A stretch of DNA of 10,092 nt from Solirubrobacterales bacterium (lineage in GTDB: Bacteria > Actinomycetota > Thermoleophilia > Solirubrobacterales > Solirubrobacteraceae): NCBI GenBank assembly GCA_016215085.1, contig JACRMD010000308.1:1-10092 (forward strand), read 5' to 3'. The translations under genes were made by a program, and so were the position numbers. This document shows positions 1 through 6,593 of the stretch, piece after piece (the first letter of the stretch is position 1; every line of letters starts with the position of its first letter). The notes beneath the pieces are model-generated. The model was not told where the DNA came from, made no database searches, and saw nothing but the letters and a program-made list of their open reading frames with translations.

Positions 1-624
1 GCGCCGGACGCCGACCGGGTGCGGCGCGTGCTCGAGCGCCGCGGCGCCGAGGCGCCCGACGACCACGTGGCCGACGTGCAGCGGCTCGTCGTGGCCGTCG
101 CGCAGGGCCCGGTGCTCGGCCGCCTGGCCGGGGCGCGCGAGGTCCGCCGCGAGCAGCCGTTCGCGTTCCCGCTCGGCGACGCGGCCGACACGCTGGTCAA
201 CGGCGTCGTCGACGTCGTCGGCACGGAGGCCGACGGCACGGTGCTCGTCGTGGACTACAAGACCGACGACGTGGAGGACGCCGACCTCGAGGAGCTGGTG
301 GCGCGCTCCTACGCCGCCCAGCGGCGGATCTACGCGCTCGCCGCGCTGCACACCGGCGCGCCGCGCGCCGAGGTCGTCCACCTCTTCCTCGGCCGCCCCG
401 ACGAGCCCGTCGTCGCGCGCTACGAGGCCGCCGACCGCGACCGCCAGGGCGCCGAGCTGCGCGAGGCGGCGGCCGACCTCGTCGCCGGCCGCTTCCCGGT
501 CGCCGCGGTCCCGCACCGCGGGCTCTGCCTCACCTGTCCGGGCCGGCGCGCGCTCTGCACGCACCCCGAGGAGCTCACGCTGCGCCCCGCGCCCGCCGCG
601 GTGGGCGTGCACGAAGGCGGCTAG
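1..624 (+). CDS. UvrD/RecB-type helicase-nuclease, C-terminal PD-(D/E)XK domain (partial)
   Basis: This is the 3' end of a longer gene: the frame is open from base 1 with no convincing start, and about 207 residues are visible. They carry a RecB-family PD-(D/E)XK nuclease core. Counting from the window edge there is a conserved Glu near residue 51, Asp at 71 (in GVVDVV), the catalytic LVVDYKT with Asp 85 and Lys 87, and the following AAQRRIYALA helix. Near the end are three cysteines in CLTCPGRRALC, a tail common in actinobacterial UvrD-like helicases with a fused nuclease. In that family the N-terminal helicase unwinds DNA ends and this domain cuts them during recombinational repair. The helicase part lies outside the window, so a standalone RecB-like nuclease cannot be excluded. 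Its TAG stop overlaps the stop of the convergent YihY gene within a CTAG. Confidence 0.85.
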   Translation, partial: APDADRVRRVLERRGAEAPDDHVADVQRLVVAVAQGPVLGRLAGAREVRREQPFAFPLGDAADTLVNGVVDVVGTEADGTVLVVDYKTDDVEDADLEELVARSYAAQRRIYALAALHTGAPRAEVVHLFLGRPDEPVVARYEAADRDRQGAELREAAADLVAGRFPVAAVPHRGLCLTCPGRRALCTHPEELTLRPAPAAVGVHEGG

Positions 625-1604
625 CCGGAGACGTCGCGCAGCGGCGCCGGGTCGCGCGCGGCACGCGGCTGCGACGCCGGCGGGCGGGGCTCGGGCCCCG
701 GCGGCGGCGTGACCATCGGCGGCCCGCCGCGGCCGGCCGTCTCGGCCCGCTCGATCTCGGCGTTGAGCTCGGCGCCGAACAGGAACGCGCAGCTCGACAG
801 CCACAGCCACAGCAGCAGCACGATCGCCGCGCCCGCCGCGCCGTAGGCGGCCCCGTAGGTCGAGAAGTTCTTGATGTAGACGGCGAAGGCGGCCGACGCC
901 ACGATCCAGATGACCACGCCGGCGATCGCGCCGGGCGAGATCCACCGCACGCGGCGCGGCGAGATGTCGGGCGCGAAGGCGTAGATCAGGGCGTAGGCCA
1001 CGAGCGCGGCGACCAGCGCCACCGGCCAGCGCACGATGCTCCACACGACCGCCGCCGTGTCGCCCAGGCCGATCGAGCCGAGCATGTCCTCCGCGATGCC
1101 GCCGCCGAGGAACACCGCGACGATGACCACGAGCAGCAGCACGACGATCACGAGCGTCATGCCCAGGTCGGTGAGCTTGCGGCGCACGAAGCCGCGGTCC
1201 TCGTCGACCGCATAGACGCGGTTGAGCGCGCGGCCGGACGCGCCGAAGGCGCCCGACGCGCCGTTGAGGGCGAGGAGCACCGAGATCGCCAGCGCCACGG
1301 ACACCGCCCCGCTCGAGGACTCGACGATGTTGCGCAGGGTGTTGTTGAGCACCTCCTGCGTCGCCTGGTCCGCGCCGGAGCGCGCGACGTAGTCCACCGC
1401 GTCGGTGACGGTCTTGGGGTCGCCGACCAGCGCGAAGAGCGAGACCGACGCGGCGAGCATCGGGAACAGCGACAGCATCGCGTAGTACGTCAGCGACGCC
1501 GCCACGTCGGTCATCTGGTGCGTGCGGAACTGCGAGAACGCGCGCGTCGCCGCGGAGCGCAGCGACGCGCGCGGAGCCTCGGTGCTACCAGCGGTCCCGG
1601 CCAC
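621..1604 (-). CDS. YihY/virulence factor BrkB family inner-membrane protein
   Basis: A 327-residue integral membrane protein of the YihY/BrkB family, once misnamed ribonuclease BN; its molecular role is not settled. After a short basic N-terminus comes the family hallmark around residues 31-60 (DVAASLTYYAMLSLFPML). Six hydrophobic segments follow, including LVIVVLLLVVIVAVFLGGG, ALVAALVAYALIYAFAPD and AIVLLLWLWLSSCAFLFGAE, the last running into the typical GAELNAEIE motif. The final 40 or so residues are Pro/Arg-rich and probably cytoplasmic. The start is a GTG with a TGAGG sequence about five bases upstream. That start lies inside the 3' end of the small membrane gene at 1585-1752 (20-base overlap), so the two are probably translationally coupled. 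The 3' end meets the helicase-nuclease gene with overlapping stops. Confidence 0.92.
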   Translation of the reverse strand: MAGTAGSTEAPRASLRSAATRAFSQFRTHQMTDVAASLTYYAMLSLFPMLAASVSLFALVGDPKTVTDAVDYVARSGADQATQEVLNNTLRNIVESSSGAVSVALAISVLLALNGASGAFGASGRALNRVYAVDEDRGFVRRKLTDLGMTLVIVVLLLVVIVAVFLGGGIAEDMLGSIGLGDTAAVVWSIVRWPVALVAALVAYALIYAFAPDISPRRVRWISPGAIAGVVIWIVASAAFAVYIKNFSTYGAAYGAAGAAIVLLLWLWLSSCAFLFGAELNAEIERAETAGRGGPPMVTPPPGPEPRPPASQPRAARDPAPLRDVSG

Positions 1605-1752
1605 CGAGCCTCAGGCCGTAGCCGCCCGTCCCGATGCCGCTGATGAGGACCAGCAGCGCGGCGACGATGCCGACCACGGCGGGCAGGCCGAGGGCCAGGC
1701 AGATCCAGTACACGAGGGCAGCCAGCAGGATGGCGATCAGGACGCCGATCAT
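1585..1752 (-). CDS. Small two-helix membrane protein (55 aa), upstream of and overlapping yihY
   Basis: A 55-residue reading frame beginning MIGVLIAILLAALVYWICL and ending GLRLGGRDRW, with TAG at 1585-1587. It starts with ATG at 1752 and has a strong ribosome binding site, AAGGAG, about eight bases upstream on the minus strand. It encodes two hydrophobic stretches (about residues 2-20 and 24-42) split by a Gly-Pro turn, then a short basic tail: a hairpin membrane protein without a cleavable signal. Its end overlaps the YihY start by 20 bases in another frame, which suggests an operon with translational coupling. I cannot assign a function. Evidence for it being real is the Shine-Dalgarno, the coherent hydrophobic pattern, and that it fills the gap between YihY and the ANTAR gene. 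Confidence 0.8.
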   Translation of the reverse strand: MIGVLIAILLAALVYWICLALGLPAVVGIVAALLVLISGIGTGGYGLRLGGRDRW

Positions 1753-1855
1753 CGAAGCACTCCTTGCGAGTCAGAGAATGGGGTGATGGGACCGCCGGCG
1801 CCTCCCGCAGCGTCCGGCGGTTCGTTGGCGTAGGAGTTCCCCGAGCGCGTGGGCG

Positions 1856-2384
1856 CTATTCGCGCGGCAGCAGCGCATGGCCGTCGGCCACGGCGCGCGC
1901 GACCTCGACGACCGGCCGGCTCGTGGCCCGCGCGTGCGAGCGCAGGAGCTCGAAGGCCTCGCGCTCGCCGACCGCGTGGCGCTCCATCACGATGCCCTTG
2001 GCCCGCTCGATGATCGCCCGCCGCTCGAGCGCGCCCTCGAGCTGCTCGACCTTCGTCTCCAGCCGCGCGCGCTCCTGGTGGCGCGCGCCGCAGGAAGTCG
2101 GCGCTCTCGCGGCTCAGCAGCGCGATGACCGGGCCGCTGGCGAAGGCGTTGATCTGCTCGATGAGGTCCAGCGCGTGCTCGTCGTCGTCGTGCACGAGCA
2201 CGAACGACAGGTCCGGGTCCTCCCGTGCGATCGCCTCGGTGGCCTCGGCCAGGTCGATCGCCGACGCGACCACCTCGTGGCCCAGCCGGCCCAGCGTCAC
2301 GGCAGTCTCGCGCAGCGCTGCCTCGTCCTCGTCTGCGGCGAGCACGCGGAGTCCGCGCCCGACCGCGCCATCGACGTTCCCCAC
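1856..2384 (-). pseudogene. ANTAR-domain response regulator, broken by internal deletion and frameshift
   Basis: Read from a GTG at 2384, one frame gives a receiver-like N-terminus: RVLAADEDE carrying the acidic pocket, then HEVVASAIDL, PDLSFVLVHDDDEHALDLIEQI and PVIALLSRESADFLR. About 87 receiver residues in, near 2079-2093, the frame turns to unrelated Ala/Arg/Gly-rich sequence. The frame shifted by one base instead carries ARHQERARLETKVEQLEGAL (coiled coil) and a full ANTAR domain, with ERRAIIERAKGIVMERH and REAFELLRSHAR, ending LLPRE at a TAG at 1856. The span is 529 bases, one more than a multiple of three. Against the well-known ANTAR regulator Rv1626 (from memory), about 26 residues are missing, covering the last strand and helix of the receiver and its switch lysine. 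Intact members bind RNA hairpins to control transcription termination. The GTG start has no good ribosome binding site. The alternative is an assembly error. Confidence 0.82.
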
Positions 2385-2389
2385 GCGCC

Positions 2390-2395
2390 TATACT
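2390..2395 (+). promoter_or_regulatory. Possible -10 element (TATACT) for the first sigma-factor gene
   Basis: TATACT is a close match to the housekeeping -10 hexamer and stands out in very GC-rich sequence. It sits just outside the presumed GTG start of the divergent ANTAR gene and about 78 bases upstream of the sigma-factor ATG, implying a leader of roughly 70 bases. No clear -35 hexamer lies at 16-18 bases; a TCGACG is only 13 bases upstream. On the opposite strand the same bases read AGTATA. Weak call based on one element. Confidence 0.25.
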
Positions 2396-2472
2396 GCCAT
2401 GTCCGGGGCAGGACCCAGCCACCTGTCCGCGCCCCGGAGCGCGCCCCAGCGACCCGGCGCCGTGCCTCTGCC

Positions 2473-3246
2473 ATGACCGAGCTGCACGACGCCGACCGAG
2501 CGCGCCAGGAGCGCCTCCTCTTCGAACGGTTCTCCCAGGACCGTGACCCGCGGCTGCGCGAGCAGCTCGTCGAGCGCTACCTGCCGCTGGCCCGGCAGCT
2601 GGCGCGCCGCTACCAGCGGCCCGAGGAGCCGCTGGACGACCTGCTCCAGGTCGCCTCGCTGGGGCTCGTCAAGGCCGTCGACCGCTTCGACTGCACGCGG
2701 CAGGTGGCGTTCTCCAGCTACGCCGTCCCGACGATCCTCGGCGAGATCAAGCGCCACTTCCGCGACCGCACGTGGGCGGTGCGGGTGCCGCGCGACCTGC
2801 AGGAGCTGGCGCTCAAGGCCGACCGCCTGGTCTCGGACCTGACCCGCGAGCTGCACCGCGCGCCCACGGTCACCGAGCTGGCCGAGCGCCTGGAGGTCTC
2901 CGAGGAGCAGGTGCTCGAGGCGCTCGAGGCCGCCGGTGCCTACCGCGCGACGTCGTTCGACGCCCCGCGCGGCGCCGAGGCCGAGCCGGGGGAGACGCTG
3001 GCCGACAGCGTCGGCGGCGAGGAGGAGGGCTTCGACCAGGCCGAGGACCGCGCGACGCTCGACCAGCTCATGGGCTCGCTGACCCCGCGCGAGCGCGAGG
3101 TGCTGCGGCTGCGCTTCGAGGAGGACCTCACGCAGGCCGAGATCGGGGCGCGCATCGGCGTCAGCCAGATGCAGGTCTCGCGGCTCATCCGCCAGGCGGT
3201 CGCCCGCCTGCGGCTCGCAGCGCAGGCGGACCCGGCGCGGGACTGA
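2473..3246 (+). CDS. SigB/SigF/SigG-type RNA polymerase sigma factor (copy 1)
   Basis: A 257-residue sigma-70 family protein of the group 3 SigB/SigF/SigG class. Region 2 spans about residues 33-105 with DDLLQVASLGLVKAVDRFD, the -10 recognition and melting stretch FSSYAVPTILGEIKRHFRDR, then VRVPRDLQEL. Region 3 is about 112-190 (RAPTVTELAERLEVSEEQVL). Region 4 is about 200-248 with LTPREREVLRLRF and the helix-turn-helix LTQAEIGARIGVSQMQVSRL. Length is normal for the class. ATG at 2473 is chosen because upstream codons run antisense to the ANTAR gene; no good Shine-Dalgarno precedes it. Family members usually drive stress or developmental regulons under anti-sigma/STAS control, but no anti-sigma kinase gene is visible beside it. 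Its last 62 bases overlap, tail to tail, the 3' end of the MerR-PAS-GAF gene. Confidence 0.95.
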   Translation: MTELHDADRARQERLLFERFSQDRDPRLREQLVERYLPLARQLARRYQRPEEPLDDLLQVASLGLVKAVDRFDCTRQVAFSSYAVPTILGEIKRHFRDRTWAVRVPRDLQELALKADRLVSDLTRELHRAPTVTELAERLEVSEEQVLEALEAAGAYRATSFDAPRGAEAEPGETLADSVGGEEEGFDQAEDRATLDQLMGSLTPREREVLRLRFEEDLTQAEIGARIGVSQMQVSRLIRQAVARLRLAAQADPARD

Positions 3247-4352
3247 CCGCGGCGCGCAGCTCGCGGACCAGCCGGTCGCGCAGCAGCGCGAAGCCCATGG
3301 CCGCCGAGACCGCCGCGAGCAGGCGGCGGTTGTCGTGGTCGTGGGGCTCGACCTCCTCGAAGAGCATCACCAGCAGCCCGAGCGTCTCGCCGGCGACGGC
3401 GACCGGGATGCCCGCGGCGTGCATGCCCGACGGCACGCCCAGCAGGCGCGCCACCGTGTCGTCGAGCCACACGCCCTCGTGGTCGCGCAGCGCCCGCCCG
3501 ACCTCCGGGTGGGCGGCGACGAGCAGCATCTGGCTGTCGAGCAGCCCGCGGCGCGAGCCGCGCAGCGCCAGGCGGCCGCTGACGTAGCCGGCCAGCCCGC
3601 CGTCGACGGCCTGGGTCTGGCGGATCAGCACGTCCAGCGCCGAGCCGATGACGTCGGGCCCCGGCTCGTGCTGGAACTCCTGGGACAGGCCGGCGATCGC
3701 GTCCAGCCAGCGGTCGTGGCGCTCGGCGCGGCGGCGGAGGCGCTCGAGCTCCTCGTCACGGGCGGCGAGCTGGCGGCGCGCCTCGCGCTCGGCTGGAGCC
3801 GATCCCGACCACCGCCACCATCGGCGGCTCGCCCGGGCCCGCGGGCAGCCGGTAGGCCAGCGACCGGTCGACGCCCTCGCCGCCCCAGGCCGGGTGCTCG
3901 ACCTCGCCCGGCGGCAGGTCGCGGGTGAAGTGCTCGCGCAGCGCGGCGAGGTGCTCGACGTCGTCGCCGGGCGCCGGGGCCCCCGGGAGCGCCCGCAGCG
4001 CGGCGTTGGCGTGCTCGAGGCGCAGCGGGGCCGGGCCGGAGACGAGCGCGACGGGTACCGGGGCGCGGTCGACCGCCGCCTCGAACGCCCCGGCGCCCAC
4101 CGCCGGCGCCGCCGGCGAGGCGGACTGCTCGACCGCCACGGCGAGCGGCACGCCGTCCTCGGCCGCGCGCCGCACCGCGACCACGCGCCCGACGTCGGCC
4201 GCCAGATAGCGGCGCCGGCCGCCGGCCACGCGCACCGGGCGGGGGAAGCCGTAGCGGCGCTCCCACGTGCGCAGCCGCTCGCGGCTGACGCCGGTCATCG
4301 CCGCGAACTCGGTCACGCTCAGCGTCTGCCCACCCTTGTCCACCCGTCCCAT
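3185..4352 (-). pseudogene. MerR-PAS-GAF transcriptional regulator, frameshifted between PAS-like and GAF parts
   Basis: The gene reads in two frames. From ATG 4352 the N-terminal frame gives a MerR-type winged helix (LSVTEFAAMTGVSRERLRTW, then ERRYGFPRP and GGRRRYLAADV). A PAS-like sensor stretch follows (APVPVALVSGPAPLRLEHAN to PPMVAVVGI). Near 3785-3815 this frame leaves the family pattern and soon stops. The frame shifted by one base continues with a coiled coil (AEREARRQLAARDEELERL), then a GAF domain (LIRQTQAVDGGLAGYVS, GIPVAVAGETLGLLVMLFEE) and the stop at 3185. The span of 1168 bases is one more than a multiple of three, and removing one base would give about 388 residues with no domain part missing. 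GGAGG directly abuts the ATG, so the GTG at 4343, nine bases from GGAGG, may be the true start. It lies between two sigma genes and probably once regulated one of them. A sequencing error could also explain the break. Confidence 0.82.
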
Positions 4353-4359
4353 CCTCCGA

Positions 4360-4373
4360 CATGGTTCCCCATG
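4360..4373. promoter_or_regulatory. Short inverted repeat between the MerR-type gene and the second sigma gene
   Basis: CATGG and CCATG arms separated by TTCC lie in the 105-base divergent gap, eight bases upstream of the MerR-type ATG. MerR-class regulators often bind palindromes in their own promoter regions, so an operator is possible. Five-base arms are short enough to occur by chance. Confidence 0.2.
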
Positions 4374-4457
4374 GGCGCCTGACCAAGCGTGCTCACCTTG
4401 CATGCCCCGGTGGTGACGAGAGGATGGCTCTGTCCAGGATCGACGGTGGGAGGACCG

Positions 4458-5219
4458 ATGGACCTGACGGCCGCTGCAGGGGTGGCGCAGGACGACGTGC
4501 GGGCGCTGCTGCGCCGATGGCACGAGCAGGGGGACGAAGCCGCACGCGAGGCGCTGGTCGCGCGGATGCTGCCGCTGGCGCGGAGCCTCGCGCGACGGTA
4601 CGCGAACAAGGGCGAGCCGATGGACGACCTCGAGCAGGTCGCGTGCGTCGGCCTCATCAAGGCGATCGACCGCTTCGACCTCGGCCGCGACGTGCGCTTC
4701 GCCACGTACGCCGTGCCGACGATCGCCGGCGAGCTCAAGCGCCACTTCCGCGACCGCGGGTGGATGCTGCGCGTGCCGCGCGACGTGCAGGAGCTCAGCG
4801 GCCGGCTGGCCGGGGCGCGCGAGCGCCTGTCGCACGACCTCGGCCGCGCGCCGACGGTCGCGGAGATCGCCGAGCTGCTGGGGACCGACGAGGAGCACGT
4901 GCTGGAGGCCGTCGGCGCGGGGGAGGCCTACCGGACCCTCTCGCTCGACGAGCCGCTGGTGGATGGCGCCGGACCGCTGGAGGCGATCGGCGGCGACGAT
5001 GGCGGCTACGAGCGCGCCGAGGCGCGGGCGATGCTGCGCGACGGCATCGACGGGCTGGCGCCGCGGGAGCGCGAGATCCTGCGCCTGCGGTTCTTCGAGG
5101 GGCTGACGCAGCGCGAGATCGCCGACCACATCGGCATCTCGCAGATGCACGTCTCGCGGCTGATCCGCCGGACGGTGGACGAGCTGCGCGAGCGGCTGGT
5201 GATGCCTGCGGCCGCATAG
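4458..5219 (+). CDS. SigB/SigF/SigG-type RNA polymerase sigma factor (copy 2)
   Basis: A 253-residue sigma factor of the same class as the one at 2473. Region 2 (about residues 35-106) has MDDLEQVACVGLIKAIDRFD and FATYAVPTIAGELKRHFRDR, then LRVPRDVQEL. Region 3 (about 113-190) has RAPTVAEIAELLGTDEEHVL. Region 4 (about 198-246) has LAPREREILRLRFFEGLTQR and the helix-turn-helix IADHIGISQMHVSRLIRRTV. The start is ATG 4458, with GGGAGG four to five bases upstream; longer in-frame starts lack a comparable site and add non-conserved residues. It is divergent from the MerR-PAS-GAF gene. The DUF6328-type gene begins 30 bases downstream on the same strand, so this sigma factor may head a transcript running through the HAD and CsbD genes. 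Which anti-sigma factor controls it cannot be seen here. Confidence 0.95.
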   Translation: MDLTAAAGVAQDDVRALLRRWHEQGDEAAREALVARMLPLARSLARRYANKGEPMDDLEQVACVGLIKAIDRFDLGRDVRFATYAVPTIAGELKRHFRDRGWMLRVPRDVQELSGRLAGARERLSHDLGRAPTVAEIAELLGTDEEHVLEAVGAGEAYRTLSLDEPLVDGAGPLEAIGGDDGGYERAEARAMLRDGIDGLAPREREILRLRFFEGLTQREIADHIGISQMHVSRLIRRTVDELRERLVMPAAA

Positions 5220-5249
5220 GAGGCCGCCGCCGCGGGCACTGATCCGCCC

Positions 5250-5747
5250 GTGGCGGAGACCGAGGCCAGCCGGCAGGACGCGCGCAGCGACGAGGACGAG
5301 GGCGAGCGGCTCGACCGCGAGCTCCTGGAGCTCCTCAACGAGCTGCGCGTGGCCATGCCCGGCGTGCAGGTGCTGTTCGGCTTCCTGCTCACGGTGCCGT
5401 TCCAGCAGGGCTTCCGGCGCATCGACGAGTTCCAGGAGCACGTCTACTTCGTGACGCTGCTGCTGGCGGCGACGGCGACCGCGTTCCTGATCGCGCCGAC
5501 GGCGTACCACCGGATCACCTTCCGCACGCGCCAGAAGCCGCGCGTCATCCGCCTCGGCCACATCCAGGCGCTGACCGGGCTCGCCTTCCTGGCGCTGGCG
5601 ATGACCGGCGCGGTGCTCCTGATCACCGACATCCTCTTCCAGAGCCGGACCGTGGCGATCGTCGTCGCCGGGGTGGCGGGCCTCTACGCCTGGCTCTGGT
5701 TCGGACTGCCGCTGCTGCCGCGCGCGAAGGGAGAGCAGGCCTGGTGA
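5250..5747 (+). CDS. DUF6328 family four-helix membrane protein
   Basis: A 165-residue membrane protein. Residues 1-25 are acidic and soluble. LLELLNELRVAMPGVQVLFG leads into the first hydrophobic segment, a pattern I recognise from DUF6328 proteins of actinobacteria. Four hydrophobic segments follow: about 35-51 (VQVLFGFLLTVPF), 64-85 (YFVTLLLAATATAFLIAP), 105-130 (ALTGLAFLALAMTGAVLLI) and 135-157 (VAIVVAGVAGLYAWLWF). Some such proteins are labelled sodium:proton antiporter in databases, but no biochemical role is established. GTG at 5250 has no clear Shine-Dalgarno; the AGGAGG at 5218-5223 is too distant to serve it. The 3' end overlaps the HAD start by four bases, so the two are probably co-translated. 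Confidence 0.82.
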   Translation: MAETEASRQDARSDEDEGERLDRELLELLNELRVAMPGVQVLFGFLLTVPFQQGFRRIDEFQEHVYFVTLLLAATATAFLIAPTAYHRITFRTRQKPRVIRLGHIQALTGLAFLALAMTGAVLLITDILFQSRTVAIVVAGVAGLYAWLWFGLPLLPRAKGEQAW

Positions 5748-6394
5748 CCATCGCCATCCTCGACATCGACGGCACGCTCGTCGACACCAACTACCACCAC
5801 GCGGTCGCCTGGTACCGCGCGTTCCGCCAGCACGGGCACGTCGTCCCGATCTGGCGCATCCACCGCCACATCGGCATGGGCGGCGACCAGATGATCGGCG
5901 CGCTGCTCAGCGAGGCCGTGGAGGAGCAGGAGGGCGACGACATCCGCGCCGCGGAGAAGGCGCTCTACCTCACCTTCATCGAGGAGTGCGAGCCGTTCCG
6001 CGGCGCCCGCGCGCTGGTGCAGGACCTCAACGACCTCGGCCACACCGTCGTGCTGGCCTCCAGCGCGAAGGCCACCGAGCTCGACCACTACCTCGACGTC
6101 CTCGACGTGCGCGAGATCGTCGACGCGTGGACCTCGTCGGCCGACGTCGAGCAGACCAAGCCGGCGCCCGACCTCGTGCTCGCGGCGCTGGAGAAGGCCG
6201 GAGGCGGCAAGGACGCGGTGATGGTCGGCGACTCGACCTGGGACTGCAAGGCGGCCAAGGCCGCGGGCATCGAGACGATCGCGGTGCTGACCGGGGGCTT
6301 CTCGGAGGACGAGCTGCTCGAGGCCGGCGCCGCGCAGGTGTTCGACTCGATCGACCACCTGCGGACGTCGCTTGGCGACACGCCCTTCGGGTAG
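5744..6394 (+). CDS. HAD superfamily hydrolase (phosphoglycolate phosphatase-like)
   Basis: A 216-residue cytosolic HAD-type phosphatase with all four motifs. Motif I is DIDGTLVDT, with nucleophile Asp 7 and acid/base Asp 9. Residues 15-80 form an alpha-helical C1-type cap. Motif II is the Ser in VVLASSAK (about 106), motif III the Lys of TKPAPD (139), and motif IV VGDSTWDCKAA (Asp 163 and Asp 167). This arrangement fits phosphoglycolate phosphatase/beta-phosphoglucomutase-like enzymes, which hydrolyse small phosphate esters using Mg2+; the substrate cannot be read from sequence. The GTG start overlaps the upstream DUF6328 stop by four bases, and GGGAG lies upstream. The CsbD gene starts 10 bases after its stop. 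Confidence 0.92.
   Translation: MTIAILDIDGTLVDTNYHHAVAWYRAFRQHGHVVPIWRIHRHIGMGGDQMIGALLSEAVEEQEGDDIRAAEKALYLTFIEECEPFRGARALVQDLNDLGHTVVLASSAKATELDHYLDVLDVREIVDAWTSSADVEQTKPAPDLVLAALEKAGGGKDAVMVGDSTWDCKAAKAAGIETIAVLTGGFSEDELLEAGAAQVFDSIDHLRTSLGDTPFG
6370..6394 (+). promoter_or_regulatory. Possible SigB/SigF-type promoter upstream of the CsbD gene
   Basis: GCTT, 15 bases, then GGGTAG: this fits the GNNT-N14-16-GGGTA pattern described for actinobacterial SigB/SigF promoters except in the final base. It overlaps the end of the HAD gene and lies 11 bases before the CsbD ATG, so the leader would be very short. CsbD is a SigB-regulon gene in Bacillus subtilis, which fits, but a match this short is weak in GC-rich DNA. 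Confidence 0.25.
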
Positions 6395-6404
6395 CCCCAG
6401 GGGC

Positions 6405-6593
6405 ATGAGCATCACCGACAAGATCACGGGCCGCGTCAAGAAGGCCGCCGGCGACCTCACCGACGACGCCTCGCTGAAGCGCGAGGGCCGCAAGGAGGAG
6501 CGCAAGGGCGAGGCCAAGGACGAGCTCAACCGCGCCCAGGAGAAGGCCGACCGCAAGGCCGACGAGGTCGCGGACCTCGAGCGCCGCACGTGA
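6405..6593 (+). CDS. CsbD family stress protein
   Basis: A 62-residue, highly charged and hydrophilic protein with the CsbD-like signature: N-terminal ITDKITGRVKKAAGDLTDD, then a Lys/Glu/Arg-rich helical stretch with no hydrophobic segment. CsbD-like proteins accumulate under general stress and in stationary phase; their biochemical role is unknown. ATG 6405 is chosen because the family motif starts right there; an earlier in-frame ATG at 6372 lies within the HAD gene. The ribosome binding site (CAGGGG) is modest. Its TGA overlaps the GTG of the next ORF by four bases. Confidence 0.88.
   Translation: MSITDKITGRVKKAAGDLTDDASLKREGRKEERKGEAKDELNRAQEKADRKADEVADLERRT

Noticed and set aside
1753..1855. 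A GGGGAAC motif on the minus strand (also near 2380 and 4365) as a shared ECF-type -35 element
   Set aside because: No consistent -10 partner at a fixed distance, and one copy overlaps a presumed start codon; in this base composition three short matches are not convincing.
2060..2110. Programmed frameshifting as the explanation for the ANTAR gene
   Set aside because: Part of the receiver domain is also missing, which frameshifting would not explain, so a deletion or assembly collapse is simpler.
2125..2472. An N-terminal extension of the first sigma factor
   Set aside because: It is Ser/Arg-rich sequence antisense to the ANTAR gene; sigma region 1/2 homology starts after ATG 2473.
3756..5561. 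A 601-residue minus-strand frame across the second sigma gene and DUF6328
   Set aside because: Only its last third (MerR and PAS-like part) is real. The rest is antisense to two clearly conserved plus-strand genes and is low-complexity in composition.
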